DNA of 64,000 bases, taken from NCBI GenBank assembly GCA_964247055.1, contig OZ176052.1:868001-932000 (forward strand), read 5' to 3'. Of this stretch, positions 1-10,532 are shown piece after piece; the first letter of the stretch is position 1; each line of letters opens with the position of its first letter. Source of the stretch: Paragordius varius. Its lineage: Eukaryota > Nematomorpha. Both the position numbers and the translations under genes were made by a program. The notes beneath the pieces were generated by a model. It was not told the DNA's origin, did not search any database, and was given only the letters and a program-made list of their open reading frames with translations.

Positions 1-211
1 ATTTTTATGGCTTATTTTAATATTTTTTCAGTATTATTTTAATTTTAAACAAATTTCATTTTTTAAATATAAAAAAATATATAGGTAATTTTTAAGCTTA
101 AAAAACACATAATTTATTTTAGGGTGAATTTGAATAGTTCGAGGGTGAATTTTAATTGTTTAAGGCTAAATTTGAATTGTTAAAGGGGGAATTTGAAGTG
201 TAAATGGTATC
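1..211. repeat. Foldback minisatellite element, copy A (cut by window edge)
   Basis: Right-hand part of the dispersed foldback element described at 20392-20699. The A/T-rich core (up to about 120) is followed by four degenerate 21-bp units related to GGGTGAATTTGAATTG and by the terminal sequence GTAAATGGTAT. It lies in an intron of the taspase-1 gene, downstream (minus strand) of the last visible exon. The left half is outside the window. Confidence 0.85.
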
Positions 212-451
212 TATTAAATTTAAATATTGAGATATCTTCGATTACATATACATAAAGTTTAAAAAAAATCGTTTCAATTTTTATTTTTTTAATTCATTTT
301 TAATATTCTGATAAAAAAAATATATATCTAAAACTAAAATAGCTTTTTAAAAATTCTATCAATCCTTATAATGTCAGTTTTTCTCAAACTTATCATCAAA
401 AATCAAAAAAAATTTTTTGAAAATGAAAAAAACTATAAAATTTTGAGTTAC

Positions 452-2246
452 CTGTAGTTGAAACAGCTATCCCAAAGTTAGATGGATTTAAAATAACCGT
501 TGTTTTCAACCTTTTTCTATTAGGTTGAGTATTGGATTTGTTTCGATTTTTAATTTGGTTTGAGGAATTTACAGTATTTTGGGCCCAGCAACCGCAGCCA
601 TACATTGCTGCCTGTAGAAAGCGCATTTATAATTATTTCTCCGATATAAATACCAGTAAAATGATTTTAAAAGTTTGACATATAATTCGTTTACCACATG
701 AGAAAAGCGAAGTAATAACTTTTAAAAAGTAATAAAAACTTTCATAAAGCGTAAACTTAAGAAATTCAATTTTTTCAAAAAAGTTTCCGATTTTTAGTGC
801 CTTTTATTCTTGTAAAGCCTAATCTTTTAATTAATTCGTAAAAATGATGAGTATAATTTACCAATCTTTATAAAAAAAACTTAATTAAACTTTTAAATCT
901 TTTTATTTCAAAATAACCCAAAAAATATATCTAAAAATATTATAAATATAATTTTATACATGACCAACCCGACCCTGAGATTTTAAAATGGAACCACCAG
1001 ATGAGACTCCAGCAAAATAATTTCCGTTCTGATCTATGCAAACAGCTCCAACTGTACCAATATTCAGGTCTAATAAATATAAATACTTTTTGAAAATAAA
1101 TTTTGTGTTTTAATTAGGACTTGATTTCCCAAAAGCGTATCGATGATATTTAACCATAATATATATGCATTCTGTGGCCCTTTAAGCGCATTATTAGGAA
1201 ATAATTTTCGTAATTATTGGAATCACTCATCTTAAACTGTTTGCAACCAAATATTTTTAACTAATTTTTTATTGACCCGCTAAAATAATTAACAAAATAT
1301 ATATTTTAAGTTTAAAAATTTAATACCATTAAAAGTATTTAATTATCTTTAAAAGAAAATTTTTTGATGCTTGATAGATGGATGGTCGTTGCGATTGGAT
1401 TTAAAAGCTATAAATTTTATATAGGGAAATTAAAAAAACTGTTATTTAGTTTTTTTGGAAAAAAATTCAAATAAGTATCATTTTTAAATCTAAGATTTCT
1501 TTTATAATGTAATAGAAAGTTAAGAAATATCATCTTTTTGTAAAACAAATCAAAATACCCAGAGGAGTTGAAGATATGAATTCGACATAACATAACTATA
1601 GAATTATGAATTTAAAAGAACTTTGGTTAAGTTCTCGGCGTCTTTTAATTTTAATTTGTTTTCCAAAAGCAATTTAGCTTCCGAGTAGAGTTTAACCGAT
1701 TTTGGCGGGATATCAAATGCGTTTAAGTTACCTATTTTATAAGATAATTCAAACCAGACGATGTCCTAGCATTTTCAATCACTATACTTTTATTTAGATA
1801 TATATCTTACCTGGGTGGTATTAGGACATTATAATAATTTGTAATTTGATGAGATAAAATATCAAAAGATAATTTGATTGGGTTCTTTGAATCTAAATAT
1901 AATTTTAATTTGGTTTACACATTTGACTCCACACGCAGAGCCCCACATCAAGTTGCATCCTTCCATCATTGAAGCGTCCCCTTCAATCTCACCCGTAATA
2001 TTTAAATTTGAACCAAGACCAGCATTAGTAATTGCAGAATTCTATCAATATTACAAAATGATAACTTCCAAATGCTGTATAGTTTCTAAGATACATGTTT
2101 GGCCATCATCACTTAATAAACTTTCAAGACCCTAAACATAAGACATTTTAAACTTTAAATAACGCATTTTTACATAGATTCATGTAACTTTTAAATTGTA
2201 TTGGATCATGAAATCCGGCTCCAAGATGCAAAGCCAATAAAACCAT
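452..2246 (-). CDS. Taspase1: Taspase-1 (threonine aspartase), partial at 3' end
   Basis: N-terminal-nucleophile hydrolase of the asparaginase-2 family; in other animals it matures Trithorax/MLL and TFIIA by cleaving after Asp. Exons read on the minus strand: 2246-2154, 2131-2066, 2041-1921, 1892-1811, 1786-1755, 1731-1622, 1595-1559, 1069-960 and 611-452, giving 270 residues before the window edge; the C-terminal part is missing. Family landmarks in order are LHLGAGFHD (near residue 7), the CKNA helix, TNAGLGSNLN with GEIEGDASMMEG, the PP-S-IVIENA stretch, GTVGAV with the presumed catalytic Thr186, SSGGSILKSQGRVGH and AAMYGCGCWAQNT, which is typical of taspase rather than ordinary asparaginase. 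The start is the only in-frame ATG after an upstream stop. Six successive introns are 22-28 nt. The small exon 1595-1559 is the least certain. About 30 extra residues follow CGCWAQNT. Confidence 0.9.
1596..2153 (-). other. Six ultra-short introns of taspase-1
   Basis: Introns 2153-2132 (22 nt), 2065-2042 (24), 1920-1893 (28), 1810-1787 (24), 1754-1732 (23) and 1621-1596 (26) all begin with GT and end with AG. Removing them restores the taspase reading frame, and the joined peptide keeps close to the human spacing, for example 30 residues against 31 between the CK and LE/LED landmarks. The last one, at 1621-1596, rests on weaker homology than the other five. Confidence 0.8.
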
Positions 2247-3830
2247 ATGGATTTTTTGAAAAAACTGGTTTCCCGCTCTAATATCCCATGTAGTTGCTTA
2301 TATAAAAATATTTTAAAAAAATTATTTATATAATCAAGTCTATGTGATACATAACACGCTTTCTTTTATTTAGTATCATCATAAAAATTGTCTATTTTTG
2401 CTTTTAGGAATTAGGATAATAGCTATATATTTTAATTCCAATAAATAACGGCAAAGCTTATTTTTATTAAAATATAATTGATTATTGCCCACAAACATAA
2501 TATTGTATTTGATGTACCTACATTTCTAAAAATTCTCCACTTATATACGATTTTATGAGTAGGGGCGTAACAAACGGGTTAGGGTGCGTATATTTCCCCT
2601 GGAGGATGTTTTGATTTTTTTAAAAAAGCTTGAATTTTTGGCACCAGTGACATTTTCCGGGATTTATGAATGTTTGCGAGGTCACTTTTTAAAAGTATAT
2701 CAAGGTAAATCACACAATTCAAATGCTATTATTTTTCGTGTCATCCGTTATTAACCAATATTCTTAAATCCAGTATATCCTTAACTGTTTCCGGTGTAAT
2801 TAGGCTTTTTGGTGTAATGATAGAGTATAATATTTATTATAAATGGTCGTATGTATCATATCGCGTACTATGCAGCTCCTTTATATTCATATCCTAACAA
2901 ATAGTATCTTGAATTATTATATTTCTTGACATTGATCTGTTAATATGATGGGTTTGTTACATAAGAGAATTATTTTGGGATAATGTTTCTGGGCTTGTAA
3001 CAGCTAGAACAATATAAAGATGTTGTGCCTTTGTATGCTTTAAGGTTGCCCAGATTTCGTTTTAAGTTATCTATCCTGTAGCAGCTTTGTTGAATCTATT
3101 CACCTAATGCCATTTTTTCCTTACGTTTAAAATCTATTCATTAAAAGTAGAAAATTCCCTTCTAAGTATTCCTAGGATATACTTTTCAGATATTATTTTA
3201 GTTTGAAAAAATACCAAAATAATGATATCATCGGAGTAATTAGGCATAAAGTATTACCTAAAAAGCCAATAAGCTATTACAAATCATTTGTACCGAAACC
3301 ATACGTCTTGTTTTGTGCCTCAAACATTACCAATTTAAAGTTTTAAATTAAATTTTTTTTAACTCAGTAAAAATTTAAACTAGGGAACAAAAGGATTCAT
3401 AACCATCATAATTCTAACATGATTTTTTTTGAATTTAAATACCAGCGGTAGTATGGATTATTTTTTTTTCAAATTAAAGCTAAATGGTTTTCTTCCCTAA
3501 GCTATCGTAAGAATAACTCAAACGCAAAACTATTTTATGAAATAAATGTAATTTATTTTATAATTATCATGTGAAATACCCATTATATAATTGTTTTAAA
3601 ATTGATAATATATATAAAATAAAATGAAAGAAAGGCAGAATGTAATGGATAAAGAGTTTATTAACATACATGTTGTTTAATAAATTCTTGACACCTTACT
3701 AAGCTAATACATGCTTTACCGTTACGATACCGCTTGTATGCTTTTGCCCATCACAACATTATAAAATATATGTATGATATTGTCATTTATAATTGGTATA
3801 ATAATATATTATATTTTATGAAACATAGAT
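2247..3830. other. Intergenic, no gene seen
   Basis: A/T-rich spacer between the 5' end of taspase-1 and the 3' end of the fucosyltransferase. The slightly more G+C-rich part near 2560-3150 may be an old transposon relic, but neither strand gives a reading I can assign to a family. Confidence 0.5.
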
Positions 3831-6104
3831 TTATATTTGAATATCTAAATTTTTATAATAAGTATCATGTAAATTATGCTTAATAACCGAAATATTGATA
3901 GATAATATGGTGTCGCTTAAATCGGAAAGTACCGATTTATTATTATAATTATCGTAGTAGGACGGAATCCTAGTTGGTGTATAATTTTCAAATTTGGATG
4001 GGTGGATAACTGCTTTTTTAATGGGGACTTTGGCGAGACAATCTTTGCGACCAAACCAAACATTAGGCGAACCCAAAACTTTTGTTGGTTCATTTGGATC
4101 ATGCAGTTTTTCGCAGAGTTTACACCAAGAATTGATTGATCGAACGTCCCAATACTTTTTCCATTCAAAGAACCGCATATAAAGCTCGGGATTATGGTCA
4201 ACGTATTGAAGAAATGAAACGAGATCATACACTGTGCCAAAATCCATGACATTTACATAACCTTGCGTGGATATATTGTATCCACGAAAGGTTAGGTAAG
4301 AAGTCTTTTGATTTTTTATTCCATTATGTTTAATGTCAGACTGTGCAAAATGATTGATTGATGCTGATTTAGAGTTGCCTAGGATAATATCATCTATTAT
4401 AGTTGTATACATAGCACCACCATATACGATTGGTAGGATGTCTAAACTCAAAATTTTATAAAATTTTTCCGTTACATATTCGGTACAAAGCGAATTCTCG
4501 AACGAAAGATAAAATTTATACGGGCCTGTTTGTAGCATATTTAGACAATCAGCATCATGTTTGAGTGAACAAGTTAAATTCCCGCATACTCCAAAGATGT
4601 CGAGTGCAAAATATTTAGATAATTCTCTTGCGATTGCATCACGTTTACTAGCCGGGGAACAATTGCTAACAAACCATGCTATTCGTCCGTTTGGCTGCAA
4701 TGATTTTTGCCTCAAAATGCGTTGGCTAACCTCCTGATCATGAAGAACACGTGATTGACCCTTAAATAGCTCCTGGTATATTCCACTTCGTATGGGTGTC
4801 CCTTTAGGGACAATGGCACCCCATGGGCTTGGTATATCGCTCTCTGTTTTATACAACATTGACCAATTGAAAACACCTGTTAAATTTTTATAATACAAAT
4901 TTTGTAGGTGTGAAGGCGGTTCCCGTGAATAAAATATCCATCGTTGGTGAGCAATGCGTTTAGTTTCTTCCGGATACTTGAATGTTTTATAAGAATTTTT
5001 AGGGGAAAATATGAGAGCCGTGCTGAGTGATACTAAATATTCTCGATTTCGTACGAAGGCACAATTATCGACGGGGCAGCCAAAGAATTTTATAGGCCCA
5101 TACCGTATTCCTAAACGTTCCTCCCTATCATCATAATGCGTCCAATGAATGATAATTTTGGGCCTTTTTTCCCGTGGTAAATCATATTTAAGTCTTTTGA
5201 GTGTTCTGGCACATTCTAACTCCTTGTAATCCGAGTAATGGCTAAAGCGATCTTGGCAAACTGCTTTGAAGTCATTTATATTCCATTTTTTACGCCTTTT
5301 AACTTGAATGCGTACGTCATTAGTATCACTGTTAAAAGCATTCAAAGAATTTTGAACTACTTTAGGAATAAAAAAATAGGCATCATTATCATATTGGATA
5401 AAACGTCGATTAGGTCCCAAATAAAAATTGCCATCTTTTAGTGTATGGAATAGAGTGTCAAAATCCATTTTATAACGGTAAATGGAACCGTTCTGCTCTT
5501 CACTATTAAAGGTAGTTTTAGATGATGCATGTCTGGTAACATCGTATGTGGTATAGAAAAAACGTTTTTTGTATTTATCCAAAAATCTTTGAAACAAAGT
5601 TTTTAACCGAGAACCAGGTTGGGAATATATCTGTTGTCTGAGTTTCTGAGAATAATTTTTGATATCATTGTAATTCTTGCTAAAAAGTTCAATATCATCC
5701 ACATGAATACTATATTTAGTGTTTAGAAAGGGAATAATTTCTACGAAATGGCTGTTGTTTGTTTTAAACGTTGCAAAAGATGTAGTATAATATTTTTTAT
5801 TGGCATGAAGGGATGGTGAATGGAGAGGAGAGGTCGTTGAAAGATTGTACTGCCAAAGTAATAAACATGAAGTACACAATAATAGCAGTATGATTACCCT
5901 TAAAATGGTTATGTTTTGGAGATGGCAACACACATATACATTGTTGTTAACTAACAGCAACAATCTACTAAATTTAGCCAACACGCCATCTTTTAATGTG
6001 TGGATTGAGAATTTTAAACGTTGAATCCAAGTTTCGTGTGATGATTCGTTAGTTGGACAATACTCTAACGAAATTATATCAGCAGTGGAGTCACTAATTA
6101 CCAT
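3831..6104 (-). CDS. Alpha-1,3-fucosyltransferase, GT10 family (FucTA-like)
   Basis: Type II Golgi membrane enzyme that transfers fucose from GDP-fucose, most like the insect core alpha-1,3-fucosyltransferase FucTA. The 757-residue reading frame is a single exon; an in-frame TGA lies just upstream of the ATG at 6104. A cytoplasmic stretch of about 66 residues precedes a membrane anchor at 67-84 and a long stem to about 310. The GT10 domain follows: RPKIIIHWT (about 314), AQRW-like HQRWIFYSREPPSH (387-400), GVFNWSMLY (410-418), RIAWFVSNCSPASKRDA (474-490), LDIFGVCG (501-508) and the GDP-fucose signature YLSFENSLCTEYVTEKF (532-548). The C-terminal CxxCEKLHDP segment matches core-fucosyltransferases. 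It is longer than usual (about 500 residues in relatives) because of the long N-terminal part and an extra stretch of about 45 residues after YGGAMY. FUT10/11-type activity is less likely. Confidence 0.93.
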   Translation of the reverse strand: MVISDSTADIISLEYCPTNESSHETWIQRLKFSIHTLKDGVLAKFSRLLLLVNNNVYVCCHLQNITILRVIILLLLCTSCLLLWQYNLSTTSPLHSPSLHANKKYYTTSFATFKTNNSHFVEIIPFLNTKYSIHVDDIELFSKNYNDIKNYSQKLRQQIYSQPGSRLKTLFQRFLDKYKKRFFYTTYDVTRHASSKTTFNSEEQNGSIYRYKMDFDTLFHTLKDGNFYLGPNRRFIQYDNDAYFFIPKVVQNSLNAFNSDTNDVRIQVKRRKKWNINDFKAVCQDRFSHYSDYKELECARTLKRLKYDLPREKRPKIIIHWTHYDDREERLGIRYGPIKFFGCPVDNCAFVRNREYLVSLSTALIFSPKNSYKTFKYPEETKRIAHQRWIFYSREPPSHLQNLYYKNLTGVFNWSMLYKTESDIPSPWGAIVPKGTPIRSGIYQELFKGQSRVLHDQEVSQRILRQKSLQPNGRIAWFVSNCSPASKRDAIARELSKYFALDIFGVCGNLTCSLKHDADCLNMLQTGPYKFYLSFENSLCTEYVTEKFYKILSLDILPIVYGGAMYTTIIDDIILGNSKSASINHFAQSDIKHNGIKNQKTSYLTFRGYNISTQGYVNVMDFGTVYDLVSFLQYVDHNPELYMRFFEWKKYWDVRSINSWCKLCEKLHDPNEPTKVLGSPNVWFGRKDCLAKVPIKKAVIHPSKFENYTPTRIPSYYDNYNNKSVLSDLSDTILSINISVIKHNLHDTYYKNLDIQI

Positions 6105-6784
6105 TTTTAAAATGTCAAAAATGATGTTTCACAAGAAAATGCAAAGCGCTTTTCTCTACATTGATCTCAGTGTTACCGTTAGAATGTCCTACAAGGTAAT
6201 TTTATTTCCTAAATATAAATACCATGTCAATTAACATATTATTTATTCTCTTATTATATAATTCACCACCATGTTACAGAACATTTATTTTTAATATAAA
6301 ATATGGATTTGTTTTTTAAACATTGATGAAATTGTGTTTCCTATCTAATATGCTTTAATAAAAAATATTTAAACAAATTTATCTATCTCTAAATTTTCAA
6401 CAACACATCAATATTGTCTAACTCTACGTACATTGTACTAAAATCTAATGCATACATTGATGTGGTCTGGGCTATCCTATCCCATAATTTAATATTTATA
6501 GCACTATAGATAGAAAAGTGTTAAATTTTTGTGTACTTAATATTTTAGAAATGGTTTTCTTTGCTAATGTTTTATAAAAATTAAAAAAACATTGCGAATA
6601 CAAATAAATGTTTAGCGGTTGAAATAAAAAGTAATTTTAACGTAAAATTTTCAACGGCAATTTTAATAAAAATGTCTATATCTACAGTTTAAGGTTTTGA
6701 ATAACATTTTTAAACTTATTTTCAAATGTTTCTATGTTATAAATAGTGTGCCAAACTAAAAGCGTTTTTTCCCTAAACTTAAAA

Positions 6785-6909
6785 TACTGTAAGTAGCATA
6801 TGGTATAAAAAAGTTTGTCCCTAACTTAATAGATAAAATTAATGTTAAACCATAGGGGAACAAATGTTTAATCCTAACCATTGGTTGGTTGTTACCATAC
6901 ACTACTGTA
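6785..6909. repeat. Short MITE, CAGTAGCGTATGGTA family, copy a
   Basis: Element of about 125 bp. The left end reads TACTGTAAGTAGCATATGGT and the right end GTTACCATACACTACTGTA, an imperfect inverted pair. TA at the ends suggests a Tc1/mariner-type origin. Confidence 0.55.
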
Positions 6910-7567
6910 TATTATTTTGGGTATTACTATAAAGAGTTGCTTTGTTTCAATTTTATAAAAATGGTGTACCATAAAAATAGTTCATTATTTGTTCTTTGAT
7001 CCCGTCTAACGAGAAACAAAAGCATTTAGAAATATATAAAAGATCAAAGACCCATTAATCAAACCATTTTATATCAATATATATATAACCATAAAACAAT
7101 ACAAAGGATGTTGAAAGTGACAGATAATATTAACTCAGTTACCTGGTTTTGACATTCAAAGACACAAAAGATTTGACATTAACCATTTTACTAAATACTT
7201 TTGAGTTATTAAAGAATATAATTATTTGTATGATAAAATATCGTTTCTATATAATTTGTTAACATTTTAAAATGAAATGTAATCTGCTAATGGGATATGT
7301 AATAAAGAAAAAAATTAGAAGAACTGCTTGCGTACAAAATAAACTATTGTTATGTGTATTTAATAAATTCCAAAAAAAAACGCTAAAAGTACACGCAGAG
7401 ACGTGCATTTATGACAAAAAAAGAGAGAGGCAAAAAAATCATTGACCTTTATGTATTGTTATTTATTCGTAGAAGTATTATATTTTACACTTTTTAAGAC
7501 AATTGTTAGGCTATGGGGTACACGGTAGGACCCAATATAAAAAGCTACATTGAAAAGAGTTTAATTA

Positions 7568-7682
7568 ACAGTAGCGTATGGTGAAAGAGAACAAATGGTT
7601 GAAATTAAACAACATTTTTCCTCTATTTTACCATTAATTATGTTTATTTAGCTATCGAAGTATTTTTTTACCATACACTGTT
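7568..7682. repeat. Short MITE, CAGTAGCGTATGGTA family, copy b
   Basis: About 115 bp between ACAGTAGCGTATGGTGAAA and TTTTTTTACCATACACTGTT, which are inverted repeats. The interior is A/T-rich and has no reading frame. Confidence 0.65.
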
Positions 7683-8934
7683 ATATATGAATATTGGTCC
7701 CACATATTGATATCTTAAACATGTGTACTCTTATTACATAATTTAGGTATGTGTGAATTTGTTTTGAAAATTAGAGGTTAACATTCTTAATATGCAATAT
7801 TTTTTATAAATACCAATGGGAGACATGTTTATCATATTTTGGCCCCCCTAGTGTTAAATGAGTAATATCTCTAAGCTAACGGCAAAGGCTCCTAATTACA
7901 TAATTGTGAAAATTGTTAGTTGCACACGGGAAAGTGGAACGTTTGTGGCTTTGTGGAAAACAACATGCGGTGTTGAAACAATAATAACGATTAGGTGATA
8001 ACACTCTTTCGAGCGGTCATTTTCGTAAACTATTTCGCCATAAAACCCTATCTATGGCGTTTTCGCGTTTTAGGTTAAGTTTTGTCATACTCTACCGTAT
8101 CTAACCGTCGCGTTAGAGGGCGCACCCTCCTTCCCTCTAACCTTATACCATCAATCTTTTTACGTTATATCTACCATCCCTTTTTTCTATAGGTCCAAAC
8201 CGCCTAAAACGATTAATAATCGTCTTTTGTGTTATCAGTTTGATTTCTGTACTTCTTTTAATGTATAAATTATTGATTTGTTTCCTCGAGACACCGCTCA
8301 TTGATCTGAGCATTCACATTTCAGCAACTTCAAAGTGATTTAAATAATTTGTTTATGAGATTTGGTTGTATAGCCAGTTGGTGAAAAAAGAATACCATCG
8401 ATTTATAAAAAAAATAAATATCACTAAAAATTTAATTAGCCCCTCGTCCAGTTTTACTCGCTAAACGTTTTTGAGTTTTTTTAGAACGGAACATTATAAT
8501 TATCTAATTTTAAACACGATCGATTGTGTGTATCAATTATAGCACTGATTTAATGTCTAAGATTTATTGAACAATGTAAATTTTATTAAATTAACATTGC
8601 TAATTAAATGGTTTAATACTTTTAAGGTATTTATTTGGTTATGAGTGTAACCAACTTTACCGGTTATTTTTTTTATCAAATCTTAAGTATTCTCTAATAT
8701 GGCATAAGGTATCTATTTATACATTTATAATCCTAACCAGGATCGAATATGACCACCAGGTGTATGCACAGGTTTTTAAGAGTTTAACTAAGAGAAGACG
8801 TCAGAATAAAATACACACAGACGATTAAACTGATACATACCCCATACATTAAACTACAAATCACACAAGTTAAAATTAAAGTATTATTTTTTTATCAGTA
8901 ATTAAATCCATTTTGTGCCCGAAAAAAAATTTTA

Positions 8935-9890
8935 CAGTACACATTGCATCACAAAAAAGGCTGTTGAAATTTATCGTTTATTAGCAGAAACATATGGATA
9001 ACATGCTCTAAAGACTACACATTTCAAACTGGTTGTGAAATATTAATAGCTGTGATTTCATCTAAAAGAGTGTAAGCGCTCTACTAGACTATTCAATTGC
9101 CAAGACGCAACAGTGCAAGAATTATTGGATGATAACCTAACTCAAACTTAAAAACATTTGGCAGAAGTATTACAAGTATCCCAGCAATCAATGGATGTTT
9201 ACGAGCAATGAGAAAGGCAAACATACTCGGTAAATCGACAAAATTTTCTTAAACCCCAAGCTTCAACGTCACGAAAAGAAATTATTAATGAATCGATTGA
9301 GACGGGTGATGAGTAATGACTTAATTTTGTAAATCCAAAGGGGATAAATCACAGCTTTCATCTTGCCAAGCCGTTCTAACCACCAAAATTATTACATCTG
9401 CAAGAAAACCATTCTCCGTGTCTTGTGGGACAAGAGCGGTATTGTGCATTTTAAACTTTTGAAGTCTCGTGTAATTGTTATATAAAACTATCGCTATTAA
9501 ACACCTATTTAAATCATGCAATAATCGAAAAACAGCTGGAATGAGCCAGAAAACATGGCAACAATGTTTCGCCTCAAACAGCGAAATCAGTGAAAAAAAA
9601 CCATATTTTATTCAATGAAAATTTTTTCCATCCACTAAACTCTCCTAAATTTACGCCATCTGACTAATACTACTCATCAATAAGACACACCCTCACAAAG
9701 CGGCATACTTTAATAATTTCGAAGATGTTAGAAACTTAAGGAATGCTTACCCGCAAAAGTCAAGTTTATCTGGCTCGGCATTCATAAATTACTTGAGGGA
9801 TGAGCGAATTGTGTAGAAGCCGATGACAATATTTTGAATAAAATGAATTGGTTTCCTTCGACCAAAAAACCGGTAAAAACTTATAAATAC
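8935..9890 (+). mobile_element. Mariner transposase relic 1
   Basis: Degraded mariner-family DNA transposon on the plus strand. Recognisable pieces in order are the N-terminal RLLAETYG...HALK segment (near 8980), QELLDDNLTQT with KHLAEVLQVSQQSM (9115-9190, the helix-turn-helix linker), SRKEIINESIETGDE (9270-9315), a KPFSVSCGTRAVLCIL-like stretch (9400-9450) and the C-terminal SPKFTPSD segment with a trailing QYFE (9640-9835). The frame is interrupted many times by stops and frameshifts, so it is inactive. An antisense open frame at 9321-9521 is a shadow of this relic. Confidence 0.85.
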
Positions 9891-10532
9891 ATCTGGTATA
9901 TATTTTCAGATAAACATTTCATTCAACGAGTTTGCGTGAATAAAATTTCCAAAAATTATATCCTTGCTTTCACACACAACTTAAATAATATTTTATAGAA
10001 AACTCCTTAATGTAAAAATACATATAATATTTATTTTTTTGTAGATTGATAAATGACATATAAACATGATATATTTAGTAGATAAAGGGGAATAAAAAAA
10101 TACGGTATAAAGTTTGATATAAATGGTTATATGTTTACATACATACATATATATAGCTTTTTGGGCCATCATATTAATTATAGAGAGAGATGATATACAA
10201 TAATAAAAATAGGTTGAATATTAAATAAAATGTATGGCGCTGAAAAACCAGCAAAATGGGAGGAAGTATTGTTATTGATATGAACAAAAGTTGAGTCAAA
10301 ATAATTTTCCACATTGAAAATTGTATTTAAGACCATTTAAATATAGTTTTTTCTAGTGTTGGAATCTCTTTTTAAAAGGTGGATGATTCAACAAAATAGC
10401 TCTATAACCTATTTTACTAATCCACTAAAGGGGGAATGTAATTATTACAGTTTTATTATTTTAAGTAAACACTGTTTTGTTTGCAATGCAGAGGAGGTTA
10501 ATTTGTAAAAAAAGTAAAAAATTTTATGATTA
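9891..10532. other. Intergenic, no gene seen
   Basis: A/T-rich spacer between mariner relic 1 and the stop codon of PPM1G; presumably it includes the PPM1G 3' untranslated region. Confidence 0.5.

Larger units (their letters stand above)
6105..8934. other. Intergenic with two short MITE copies
   Basis: No coding region is visible on either strand. The stretch probably holds the 5' untranslated region and promoter of the fucosyltransferase on its left side; the more G+C-rich patch at 7900-8320 could be part of this. Two copies of the short CAGTAGCGTATGGTA family lie at about 6785-6909 and 7568-7682. Confidence 0.5.

Noticed and set aside
1878-2135. Plus-strand open frame of 85 codons
   Set aside because: It is antisense to three taspase-1 exons with recognisable family motifs.
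9321-9521. Minus-strand frame of 66 codons
   Set aside because: Antisense shadow of mariner relic 1.
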